From the NCBI GenBank assembly GCA_036268425.1, contig DATAUE010000108.1, positions 72,357-136,356 on the forward strand: a stretch of 64,000 nt of DNA, written 5' to 3'. The translations under genes and the position numbers were made by a program. Within the stretch, counting starts at the first letter, position 1, and every line of letters begins with the position of its first letter. The stretch is from DATARH01 sp036268425 (GTDB lineage Bacteria > Pseudomonadota > Alphaproteobacteria > ATCC43930 > CGMCC-115725). The notes beneath the pieces are model-generated. The model did not search any database. It saw nothing but the letters and a program-made list of their open reading frames with translations, and was not told the origin of the DNA. Below, in pieces: positions 7,430 through 15,854 of the stretch.

Positions 7430-9280
7430 TCAGGCCACTGCCGGTTCGCGCGGGTGCAGCGTGCCGACGTAGCGTCCAACATCGATGTCATCGATCTGCT
7501 CCCGTAGCAGAAAGATGTCGGCATAAGCGCGGTAGACGCCGGAGGTCAGGAACAGTTCGAACAGGTCGGGGTCGATGTGGTGCTCGCGGCTCATGCGAGC
7601 CATGATGTCGATGCATTCTGACAGTTTTTTGCGGGCCTTGTACGGCCGGTCCCGTGCGGTCAGCGCCTCGAAGATGTCGGCGATCATCATGATCCTGGCC
7701 GGCACACTCATCTGATCGCGTTTCAGCCCGCGCGGATAGCCCGTTCCGTCCATCTTTTCGTGATGGCCGCCGGCCCACTCCGCCACCCGGCGCAGGTTCT
7801 TCGGAAAAGGCAGCGCATCGAGCATGATGATCGTCTGCACGATGTGGTCATTGATGTGATAGCGCTCTTCCTCGGTCAACGTACCGCGGCGGATCGCCAG
7901 ATTGTACACCTCACCAAGATTGGCCTTGCAGGCCGGAGGCTGGATCACAAAGCCCCAGCGGTTGTCGGCAGCGATTGGCGCCGCATCGTGTTCGATGATG
8001 TGAGCGGGCTTGTCTGCGAGCAGGTGTTCGGCCGCCGGCAAGCTCCGGTGCGCATGCGGTTGCCGTGCGCTTTCTTCCCATGACAGGCCGAGCCGGTCGT
8101 CAAGTGTACGTTCCCAGGTGATATCGGCGATGCGCTGCACCCGGGCGATTTTTTCCGGCGCCATGAACTCGCCGCCGATATTGCATTCGGCGATAAAGGC
8201 GAAATCGTCATCGAGCTGCGCCAACCGCTTATCGCGCGCGGCGCGCAAGGCGGGTTCGCTGCCGCCGGCCGTCACCGCCCGCAGATACTCGATCTCGGCA
8301 TCGCGCTTGACGACCTCGAAGCGCGTGCGGATTTCGTGGATGCGGTTATAGTTGGTTTCGAGCTTGGTCGCCTTGTCGACGACGAATTCCCGCGTCGTGA
8401 CCTTGCCGCAATCGTGCAGCCCGCCGGCCACTTCGAGTTCGTACCATTCCTCGTCGTTCAAGTGAAAATCGGCAAGTGGACCGTCGGTGGTGTCCGACGC
8501 CGCCCGCGCCAGCATATTGGTCAGTTCGGGAACGCGATGACAGTGACCGCCCGTATAAGGCGATTTGGCGTCGATGGCGCTGGCGAACACCTTGAGCACG
8601 GCACGAAACAGGTTTTTCTGCGCGTCAATCAGCATCTGGTTGTCGAGCGCCACCGCTGCCTGGCTCGCCAGCGCCTCGACCAGCGGCACGATGTCACCGG
8701 AAAACGGAATGGTCGAACCATCGGGCGAGCGTGCGTTGATCAACTGCAGAACGCCGACCACCTCAGTGTCGTGGTTTTTGAGCGGCACTGTCAGAAACGA
8801 CTGCGAGTGATAGCCGGTGCGCGCATCAAAGGCACGCGTCCCGCTGAAATCGAAACCGGGGGCGTTGTAGGCGTCGGCCAGATTGATCGTCCGGCCGGTG
8901 CCTGCCGAAGTCGCAACAACGCTTTTCGAATTGAACGTGCCGTCGGGGGCATGCATCTGTACCGGCGCAAACGGAACCGGCGCGCCGGTGGTGCCACCGA
9001 GCGCAATATTCATCGTGTCATTGCGCATGATGCCAAAGAGCAACTCGCGCTGGTCCTCACTGACCAAATACAGCGTGCCGCCATCGGCGTTGGTCAATTC
9101 CTTGGCGCCGAGAAGGATCGTTTCGAGCAGGCGGTTGTGATCCCGCTCAGCCGACAAGGCAATGCCGAGCTCGATAAGCCGCCGGTAACCGAGTTCCCGG
9201 TCAGCTTCAAGTACCCGGCCTGCTTCAAGCACCCGGTCTGCTTCAAGCACCCGGTCTGTTTCAAGCAAATGAACGGCCAT
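7430..9280 (-). CDS. GAF / HD-GYP domain protein (putative c-di-GMP phosphodiesterase)
   Basis: A 616-residue cytoplasmic signalling protein. Residues 8-30 are a tandem hexapeptide (RVLEAD-like), about 45-215 a GAF domain, and about 225-600 an HD-GYP domain with HDCGK (289-293) and HHEKMDGTGYP (506-516). These are the metal and GYP signatures of cyclic-di-GMP hydrolases. An unusually long insertion of about 160 residues separates the HD motif from the rest of the GYP core. The ATG is fixed by GGAGGAGAG five bases upstream. GAF probably senses a small ligand. There is no receiver domain. Confidence 0.88.
   Translation of the reverse strand: MAVHLLETDRVLEADRVLEAGRVLEADRELGYRRLIELGIALSAERDHNRLLETILLGAKELTNADGGTLYLVSEDQRELLFGIMRNDTMNIALGGTTGAPVPFAPVQMHAPDGTFNSKSVVATSAGTGRTINLADAYNAPGFDFSGTRAFDARTGYHSQSFLTVPLKNHDTEVVGVLQLINARSPDGSTIPFSGDIVPLVEALASQAAVALDNQMLIDAQKNLFRAVLKVFASAIDAKSPYTGGHCHRVPELTNMLARAASDTTDGPLADFHLNDEEWYELEVAGGLHDCGKVTTREFVVDKATKLETNYNRIHEIRTRFEVVKRDAEIEYLRAVTAGGSEPALRAARDKRLAQLDDDFAFIAECNIGGEFMAPEKIARVQRIADITWERTLDDRLGLSWEESARQPHAHRSLPAAEHLLADKPAHIIEHDAAPIAADNRWGFVIQPPACKANLGEVYNLAIRRGTLTEEERYHINDHIVQTIIMLDALPFPKNLRRVAEWAGGHHEKMDGTGYPRGLKRDQMSVPARIMMIADIFEALTARDRPYKARKKLSECIDIMARMSREHHIDPDLFELFLTSGVYRAYADIFLLREQIDDIDVGRYVGTLHPREPAVA
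9204..9257 (-). repeat. Three 18-bp tandem repeats inside the HD-GYP gene
   Basis: Three consecutive 18-base units (9204-9221, 9222-9239, 9240-9257), the last two identical, with partial units on both sides. They encode the hexapeptide (D/G)RVLEA repeated in frame, so copy number can change without breaking the protein. Confidence 0.9.
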
Positions 9281-9365
9281 ACTCTCCTCCAGGAGAGCCG
9301 CAAGTGTCGCGTCCGACGGGCGGGTGGCGGCGCTTGCGGCTCAAATCATGTCTTTCAGCCGTGCC

Positions 9366-10151
9366 TCACCAGATAGGAGAACGGCCGCCATCGACATTGA
9401 TCGAGGTGCCCGTCACATAGGAGGCGGCGTCCGAGGCCAGGAAACAGGCAACGCTGGCAAATTCCTCGGCGCGCCCCATGCGGCCGAGCGGCACGCCGCG
9501 GCCGGCCTGCGCGATGAAATCCTCCAGCGACACGTTGGCGCCTTCGCGCTTGTGCCGGCGCACGATCTGGTCGCTGACGATGACCCCGACATGCAGCGAA
9601 TTCGCCAGCACATTGTGCGGCGCGCCTTCCTGCGACAGCACCTTGGTAAAGGCCAGTTGCGCCGCGCGGCTGATCGACGTCGGAGCGCTGTCAGGTCCGG
9701 GCGCCTTGGCGCCGATATTGAGGACGCTGATGATGCGGCCCCATTTGCGCTCTTTCATCTGCGGAAAGATCAGGCGGCAGAAGCGCACCTGGGCAAACAA
9801 TTTCAGGTCGAAATCGGCCTGCCACATTTCGTCGGTGATCGTCTCCGACGGGCCACGCGTCGATTGCCCGGCGTTATTGACAAAAATGTCGATCTTGCCG
9901 AATTCCGACATGATCTGGTCATAGGCGCTGCGGATCGGCGCGGCTTTCGACACGTCGCAGCTGAGCGCCAAGACCTTGCCCTTGCCGCCCTTCGCCTGGA
10001 TCTTCTGTTTTGCTTCGTTCAGCGCGCCCTGATCGCGCGCCAGAATGGCGACATCGGCACCGGAGGCCGCGTATTCCTCGGCAATCGCCAACCCCAGCCC
10101 CTTGCTGCCGCCGGTAACGATCGCGCTTCTGCCGTCCAATCGGATTTCCAT
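9366..10151 (-). CDS. SDR-family oxidoreductase
   Basis: About 261 residues from the ATG at 10151, preceded by GGGAGGA. Classical short-chain dehydrogenase features: the cofactor glycine motif TGGSKGLG near the N-terminus, NNAGQST in the centre, and the C-terminal YVTGTSINVDGG. The canonical YxxxK is not obvious; the segment after ISVLNIGA reads SAPTSISRAAQLAFTK, where Tyr is replaced by Ser or Thr. That substitution questions normal dehydrogenase activity. It lies 47 bases downstream of the aldo-keto reductase in the same direction. Confidence 0.82.
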   Translation of the reverse strand: MEIRLDGRSAIVTGGSKGLGLAIAEEYAASGADVAILARDQGALNEAKQKIQAKGGKGKVLALSCDVSKAAPIRSAYDQIMSEFGKIDIFVNNAGQSTRGPSETITDEMWQADFDLKLFAQVRFCRLIFPQMKERKWGRIISVLNIGAKAPGPDSAPTSISRAAQLAFTKVLSQEGAPHNVLANSLHVGVIVSDQIVRRHKREGANVSLEDFIAQAGRGVPLGRMGRAEEFASVACFLASDAASYVTGTSINVDGGRSPIW

Positions 10152-10198
10152 GACCACATTCCTCCCACAAGCTGGTGCCGGCACGGCCGGCTCGCGGG

Positions 10199-11140
10199 CT
10201 AGTTTGCCGTGATGCGATCGATCTCGTCCATGTCTTCCCGCGACAACGCCCAGCCCGCCGCCCGAACATTGGCGGCGATCTGCTCCGGCGAAGTCGCACC
10301 GGCAATCACGCTCGCCACCGCCGGGCGGTGCAGCAGCCAGCTAAAGGCGAGTTCGAGCAAAGTGTGGCCGCGCGCCTCGCAAAACGCCTCGAGCCGCTCG
10401 ACGCGCTGCCAGTTCGCCTCGGTCAGGTAACGCTCGGCGAGCCGCGTCGTCGTCACCAGCCGAGCGCCGGCCGGAAACGGCGTGTTGCGCCGGTATTTGC
10501 CGGTCAAGAGGCCGTTGGCCAGCGGCGAAAACGGGATCAGCCCCAGCTTGTACGATTGGATAACCGGCATCAGCGCATCATCGAGCTGACGTTCGAGCAG
10601 GCTGTAGCGCTCCTGGCAGGCGATAAAGCGGTCGAACCCGAGATGCGTCGAGGTCCATTGCGCCTCGACGACCTGCCACGCCGACAACGTCGAACAGCCG
10701 ATATAGCGCACCTTGCCCTGCCGCAGCAGATCGTCGAGCGCCCGCAGCGTCTCTTCGATCGGGGTGCGCGGGTCTTCGATATGCTGCTGGTAGAGGTCGA
10801 GGTAATCGGTGTTGAGGCGTTTGAGGCTCGCCTCGACGGCGCTCATGATGTAGCGCCGCGACGCCCCTTGCAGACGCCCATCATCATCCATCGGGCGCGC
10901 GAATTTGCTGGCGAGCACGATCTCGTGGCGACGCCCCGCCAGGGCACGACCGAGATATTCCTCCGAGCCGCCGCGGTCACCATAAGTGTCGGATGTATCG
11001 AAAAAGGTGATGCCGAGATCGAGTGCCTTATGCACGACGGCGCGCGTTTCTTCGCTATCGCACCGCCCGCCGAAATTATTGCAGCCGAGGCCAACGGCCG
11101 AGACGATCAGACCTGAATGCCCGAGATTGCGCTGTTCCAA
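10199..11140 (-). CDS. Aldo/keto reductase
   Basis: A TIM-barrel NADPH-dependent reductase of about 313 residues with the family tetrad pattern: FDTSDTYGD (Asp and Tyr), VLASKFA (Lys) and LYQQHIEDP (His). The start is placed at a TTG (11140), giving a terminus beginning LEQRNLGHSGLIVSAVGLG as usual for this family, with GGGAGCGGAG just upstream. A GTG at 11194 would add 18 residues. It is probably transcribed with the SDR that follows. The carbonyl substrate is unknown. Confidence 0.85.
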   Translation of the reverse strand: MEQRNLGHSGLIVSAVGLGCNNFGGRCDSEETRAVVHKALDLGITFFDTSDTYGDRGGSEEYLGRALAGRRHEIVLASKFARPMDDDGRLQGASRRYIMSAVEASLKRLNTDYLDLYQQHIEDPRTPIEETLRALDDLLRQGKVRYIGCSTLSAWQVVEAQWTSTHLGFDRFIACQERYSLLERQLDDALMPVIQSYKLGLIPFSPLANGLLTGKYRRNTPFPAGARLVTTTRLAERYLTEANWQRVERLEAFCEARGHTLLELAFSWLLHRPAVASVIAGATSPEQIAANVRAAGWALSREDMDEIDRITAN

Positions 11141-11418
11141 CAGATATCTCCGCTCCCGATATATGCGGCCTTCACTATAGGGGACAGGCGACACGGCAGG
11201 TCAGTCATGTCGCGCCGACCGTCTTCGGCGGCGGCCATTCTGGAGGGCGATCACTGTTTTTGCGTTAACGTCCGTTTCATAAGCGCCGAAGCACGCTCCG
11301 GATTGATGCAGCAGCGCCGTCGCCGGCCTTTACCTTTGGTTGCGCTATCTGTAGGCAATCCGCGATGTATCATGCGGCAATCGACTTTGCGGCAAACCGG
11401 ACGACGAGGAGGAAATGG

Positions 11419-12501
11419 ATGCGGCGCCGAGCTTTTATCGCGACCGGAGGCCTCGGGCTGGCGGGCGCGGCCCTGGCGGCTCCGGCCATCGCGCAAACCA
11501 CGCCCGAGATCAAATGGCGCATGGCGTCGAGCTTTCCGAAAAGCCTCGACACGCTGTTCGGCGGTGCTGAGTTTATTGCCAACCAGGTCGCCGAGGCGAC
11601 CGACAACAAGTTCCAGATCCGGCCCTTTGCCGCCGGCGAAATCGTCCCGGCGTTTCAGGTGCTGGACGCGGTGCAGAACAACACCGTCGAGATGGGACAT
11701 TCCGCCAGCTATTACTATGTCGGAAAGGACCCGACCTTCAGTTTCGACTGCACGATGCCGTTCGGCATGAATTATCGCCAGATGAAGGCCTGGATGATCC
11801 AGGGCGGCGGCACCGATGCGATGCGCAATTTGTTCAAGGACTACAATATCTACAATATCCCGGCCGGCAATACCGGCGCTCAGATGGGCGGCTGGTTCCG
11901 CAAGGAAATCAAGACGACCGCCGATCTGAACGGCCTCAAATTCCGTATCGCCGGGCTGGCCGGGCAAATTCTGGGAAAACTCGGCGTCGTTGCGCAGCAG
12001 ATCCCCGGCGGCGATATCTATCCGTCACTCGAAAAAGGCACAATCGACGCGGCTGAATGGGTCGGGCCGTATGACGACGAAAAGCTCGGTTTTTATAAAG
12101 TCGCCAAATATTACTACTATCCCGGCTGGTGGGAAGGACAAGCACAGCTTTCCGTCTACATCAATACGAAACAATGGGAGACGCTGCCCAAAAATTACAA
12201 GGCAATCCTGACCTCGGCCTGCACCGAGGCAGAAACACGGATGCTCGCCCGGTACGACACCGACAACGTCGCCGCGCTGCGCCGACTCGTCGCGAACGGC
12301 GCGCAACTCCGGCCGTTCTCAAAGGAAATTCTCGACGCGTGCTATAAAGCGACCCAGGAACTCTACGCTGAAATTTCCGCAAAGAACGCGAAATTCAAGG
12401 CGGTCTATGACCCGTGGAAGAAATTTCTCGACGACGAACATCAATGGTTCCGTGTCGAGGAACAGCAATTCGACAACTACATGCTGTCGGTCAAAAGCTG
12501 A
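11419..12501 (+). CDS. TRAP transporter substrate-binding protein (DctP family)
   Basis: A 360-residue periplasmic binding protein. The N-terminus MRRRAFIATGGLGLAGAAL with an AIAQ cleavage site is a twin-arginine-like signal. The mature part starts EIKWRMASSFPKSLD and carries the family's central stretch LNGLKFRIAGLAGQILGKLG and a WVGPYDDEKLGFYKVAKYYY segment. This subgroup often binds carboxylates, including 2-oxoacids, but the ligand is not predictable here. The ATG is fixed by GGAGGAAA. It converges on the dctM/dctQ pair rather than leading it. Confidence 0.88.
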   Translation: MRRRAFIATGGLGLAGAALAAPAIAQTTPEIKWRMASSFPKSLDTLFGGAEFIANQVAEATDNKFQIRPFAAGEIVPAFQVLDAVQNNTVEMGHSASYYYVGKDPTFSFDCTMPFGMNYRQMKAWMIQGGGTDAMRNLFKDYNIYNIPAGNTGAQMGGWFRKEIKTTADLNGLKFRIAGLAGQILGKLGVVAQQIPGGDIYPSLEKGTIDAAEWVGPYDDEKLGFYKVAKYYYYPGWWEGQAQLSVYINTKQWETLPKNYKAILTSACTEAETRMLARYDTDNVAALRRLVANGAQLRPFSKEILDACYKATQELYAEISAKNAKFKAVYDPWKKFLDDEHQWFRVEEQQFDNYMLSVKS

Positions 12502-12594
12502 CCGCCGAATAACAGTAAATAGGACGCGTACTTTATTTAGGAGATTATCCGGCACTAGAAAACCAAGCCGCCCAACCTCATATTCTTTGCACTC

Positions 12595-13254
12595 CTATTG
12601 CTCGTTTTCATAATTGGCATTAGCGACGGTCACAAATCTACCTTTAGTTGGATCAAATTTGCGCGCGAATAATATAAAAAGTCCACCTGATACAGGGTCT
12701 TTGTATGTAATCCAACCCATGAAATAGAGTGCCCCATCTTGGGTAAGGTTATTCGGGAGAGTTCCGTCAAAGGTGAAATTCAGAGCGCATCCGCGGTCTG
12801 CGGTAGGCAGTGCGCATCCAGGACTTACTACTTGAGAGCATGGAGTTGGCTGTTTCAAATAGGGTCGAATCATTGGAAGCTCAGTAGGAAGCCAACCGCT
12901 GTAGCACACAATACTCAATTCGGAGGCCTTCTGTCTTCCGATGTTTATAAATTGTGCCTGCCCGTTATAATGCATTCCAGGCGTCAGTTTGGTGATTTCT
13001 TGGCTTTTGTTATCCAGAATTATAACGTCAAAAAGTTTCAATTTGGCAGGATATTCAAGTCGCAGGTTATTTGTAGCAGCCTCGGCTTGAATGCGGGTCG
13101 CATCGGCGGCGACCTGCGTAGCGCAGAGAGTCTTATAAATAACAAATAAAGCAACGAAGGAGCCTAGAGCCGTGAAGAAAGTTATGACATTCAGCCATTT
13201 GCTGACACAAATCTGCCGCCGCCAGTAGTTGCGCTCCTCAGTTTGGTGCGACAT
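12595..13254 (-). CDS. AT-rich hypothetical membrane-anchored protein
   Basis: About 219 residues from the ATG at 13254 (a GTG at 13281 is possible). One membrane helix (WLNVITFFTALGSFVALFVIY) near residues 20-40, then a helix (AADATRIQAEAA) and a beta-rich soluble domain of about 150 residues with several Cys. Base composition is clearly more AT-rich than its neighbours, the upstream SD is weak, and it sits between convergent TRAP genes. All suggest acquisition by transfer. No function is assigned; the topology resembles hypothetical membrane proteins common in Rhizobiales. Confidence 0.65.
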   Translation of the reverse strand: MSHQTEERNYWRRQICVSKWLNVITFFTALGSFVALFVIYKTLCATQVAADATRIQAEAATNNLRLEYPAKLKLFDVIILDNKSQEITKLTPGMHYNGQAQFINIGRQKASELSIVCYSGWLPTELPMIRPYLKQPTPCSQVVSPGCALPTADRGCALNFTFDGTLPNNLTQDGALYFMGWITYKDPVSGGLFILFARKFDPTKGRFVTVANANYENEQ

Positions 13255-13503
13255 AGCTGAGCGTTGCTGCTGAGGTCGCACCCAGCGCGGCGACCCACTA
13301 TGATCCTTCCGAAATGGAATGGGATTTGACCTTTCACACCTTCGTATTGTTGCAATGGAGGCGGACTACGCCATCGGACCAACGGCACACGACCAAGAAG
13401 GCGTTGCATCTTCGATCGGGCATCGAGCGAGGAATTCGTCGAATTTCGTAACCACGATTATATGGCGTTGACTAATCTGGTGTTAAGAGTCGGAAATCAC
13501 CTC

Positions 13504-15126
13504 TTATTTGAATTCGATTTGAGGAATCTCGCCGGGTGCGGTTTGCGGCACCTCGATCTGGATCGAATTGGGATTGACGTCCGACGCCTTGTCGAGCGAC
13601 GCCAGCACCATTCGCGGAAACGCAATGATCGCGGCCACCATCAACAGCTGCATGACGACAAACGGTACGCTGCCCCAATAGATCTGCGCCGTCGTCACCG
13701 GCGCCATCAGGCGTCCGGTGACTCGGTCTATGGTCTCGCGCATCGGCGCCACGCTGCGGAAGTAGAACAGCGCAAAGCCGAAAGGCGGATGCAGGAACGA
13801 GGTCTGCATGTTGACCCCGAGCAGCACGCCGAACCAGATCAGGTCGATGCCGAGCTTGTCGGCCACCGGGCGCAGCAACGGTATGACGATAAAGGCCAGC
13901 TCGAAGAAATCGAGAAAGAATGCCAAAAAGAAAACCGTCGCATTGACGACGATCAGAAAGCCGATCTGTCCACCAGGCAGGCTGGTCAGCAGGTTCTCGA
14001 CCCATAAATCGCCATTGACCCCACGAAAGGTCAGCGTAAACACCGATGAGCCGATCAGGATGAACACGACAAACGACGACAGGCGCGCGGTCGAATCCAT
14101 CGCCTGACGCAACAAGCCCCAGGACAGGCGGCGTTTCACCAGCGCCAGGATCAACGCGCCGGTCGCCCCCATCGCGCCGCCTTCGGTCGGTGTCGCGATG
14201 CCGACAAAGATCGTCCCGAGCACAAGAAAGATCAGCGCCAGCGGCGGCATCATCACGATGACGACTTGCTGCGCCAACCGGCTCAGCAGCCCGAAGCGCA
14301 GAAACCGGTCGGCCAGCGCAACCGCGTACACCACCAGCCCCGCAAGCCCGGCAGCCCAGATCGGATGCATCGCATAAGTCAGCAGATAGCCGCCGGCCGC
14401 GGCCAGCACGATCAGCACCACCAGCGACCCGTACCCGGCCCCGCCGCCGTCCTCGCGCATCGTCAATGCCTCGGGGGGCAAGGCCGGCGCCGATGCCGGC
14501 CGGACGATGGTCATCACAAACACGAACCCGGCATAGAGCGCGGCCAGCGCCAGGCCAGGGATAAAGGCGCCCTGGTACATATCGCCGACCGAGCGCCCGA
14601 GCTGGTCCGCCATCACGATCAGCACGAGGCTCGGCGGGATGATCTGCGCCAGCGTGCCGGACGCGGTGATGACGCCGGCCGCGAGCCGCCGGTCATAGCC
14701 GTAGCGCAGCATGATCGGCAGCGAGATCAGCCCCATCGAGATCACCGAGGCGGCCACGACGCCGGTCGTCGCCGCCAGCAAGGCCCCGACAAACACAACG
14801 GCATACGCCAGACCGCCGCGTACCGGCCCGAACATCTGGCCGATCGTCTCCAGCAGGTCCTCGGCCATGCCGCTGCGTTCGAGGATCAATCCCATAAAGG
14901 TAAAGAACGGGATCGCCAGCAGCGTGTCGTTGCGCATGATGCCGAACACGCGTTCCGGCAAAGCCTGCAGCAATTCCGGCTTCAACAAATCGAGATGGAT
15001 CGCCAGCAGGCCGAACAGCAACCCGTTCGCCGCCAGCGAAAACGCCACGGGATAGCCCAGCAGCAGCAGGATGACGAGGGCCGCGAACATCAGCGGCGCC
15101 AGATTGGCAACCAGCATCTGGGTCAT
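13504..15126 (-). CDS. dctM: TRAP transporter large permease (DctM)
   Basis: A 540-residue, very hydrophobic protein with the DctM features: VTASGTLAQIIPPSLVLIV in the first half, FVGIATPTEGGAMGATGAL in the second, and 12 or more membrane helices. It forms the sodium-driven channel that takes up substrate delivered by the binding protein. The tail carries an extra hydrophilic stretch ending QIEFK. Its ATG overlaps the stop of dctQ by four bases, so the two are coupled. It is longer than the usual ~430 residues because of an insertion around residues 210-280. Confidence 0.9.
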   Translation of the reverse strand: MTQMLVANLAPLMFAALVILLLLGYPVAFSLAANGLLFGLLAIHLDLLKPELLQALPERVFGIMRNDTLLAIPFFTFMGLILERSGMAEDLLETIGQMFGPVRGGLAYAVVFVGALLAATTGVVAASVISMGLISLPIMLRYGYDRRLAAGVITASGTLAQIIPPSLVLIVMADQLGRSVGDMYQGAFIPGLALAALYAGFVFVMTIVRPASAPALPPEALTMREDGGGAGYGSLVVLIVLAAAGGYLLTYAMHPIWAAGLAGLVVYAVALADRFLRFGLLSRLAQQVVIVMMPPLALIFLVLGTIFVGIATPTEGGAMGATGALILALVKRRLSWGLLRQAMDSTARLSSFVVFILIGSSVFTLTFRGVNGDLWVENLLTSLPGGQIGFLIVVNATVFFLAFFLDFFELAFIVIPLLRPVADKLGIDLIWFGVLLGVNMQTSFLHPPFGFALFYFRSVAPMRETIDRVTGRLMAPVTTAQIYWGSVPFVVMQLLMVAAIIAFPRMVLASLDKASDVNPNSIQIEVPQTAPGEIPQIEFK

Positions 15127-15692
15127 AGCGCGGTCCCGCCCGACATCTCCTCGGCGACCGGCTCATCATGCTTTTCGAGCGGATCGGGGATGTAGCCGGC
15201 AAGAAAGGCGATGCGTTTGATGATTTCCGAGACGCCCTGTAGCGCCAGCAACAGGAATCCGACCGGGATCAACAGCTTGACCGGCCAGCGCAGCAGGCCG
15301 CCGGCATCGCTCGACATTTCGTGGCGCAGGTAGGAATCGACCACCATTGGCCACGACAGCACCAGGATGATGACCGCCATCGGCAGCAGAAAGAGCGCCC
15401 CGCCGAACAGGTCGATCACGGCGCGCGCCTTGGCCGGCAGGTGCACGTTGATCACATCGATCCGGACATGCTCGTTGTGGCGCAGCGTGTATCCCGCGGC
15501 GAGTAGAAACACCGCCGAGAACAGATACCACTGCAGCTCGAGCCAGCCATTTGAGCTGGCGTCAAAGGCATAGCGGATGCTGGCGTTCCCGGCGCTGACC
15601 AGGACAGCAACCAGCACCAGCCAGTATACAAGGCGGCCCACCCCGTCATTGAGCGCGTCGATGGCGCGGCTCAGACGCAATAACAGCGTCAC
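15123..15692 (-). CDS. dctQ: TRAP transporter small permease (DctQ)
   Basis: About 189 residues with four membrane helices (for example VYWLVLVAVLVSAG and LLIPVGFLLLALQGVSEI) and the DctQ motifs ELQWYLFSAVFLLAAGYTLR and HVRIDV. The GTG at 15692 is chosen because GGGGGAA lies five bases upstream; the frame runs open to 16304, but that part looks like antisense to the next gene. DctQ partners DctM in the membrane. It overlaps dctM by four bases. Confidence 0.88.
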   Translation of the reverse strand: MTLLLRLSRAIDALNDGVGRLVYWLVLVAVLVSAGNASIRYAFDASSNGWLELQWYLFSAVFLLAAGYTLRHNEHVRIDVINVHLPAKARAVIDLFGGALFLLPMAVIILVLSWPMVVDSYLRHEMSSDAGGLLRWPVKLLIPVGFLLLALQGVSEIIKRIAFLAGYIPDPLEKHDEPVAEEMSGGTAL

Positions 15693-15854
15693 GGTAATTC
15701 CCCCAAAGTGCTGGCCGCTGGATGGCGCTCCCGACCCTGCGTCGCTGCCCCTGCCCGGCTCTCTCCCGCGACCCCCGGCTTGGGCTATCCTATCGAACTG
15801 GCTCTGCGCAAGACGAATTGCGGCGCGTCCGGACTGGGGACATAACGGGGGGAC

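Noticed and set aside
9196..9266. Short CRISPR-like repeat array
   Set aside because: The units are contiguous, without spacers, and translate in frame as a hexapeptide inside a gene.
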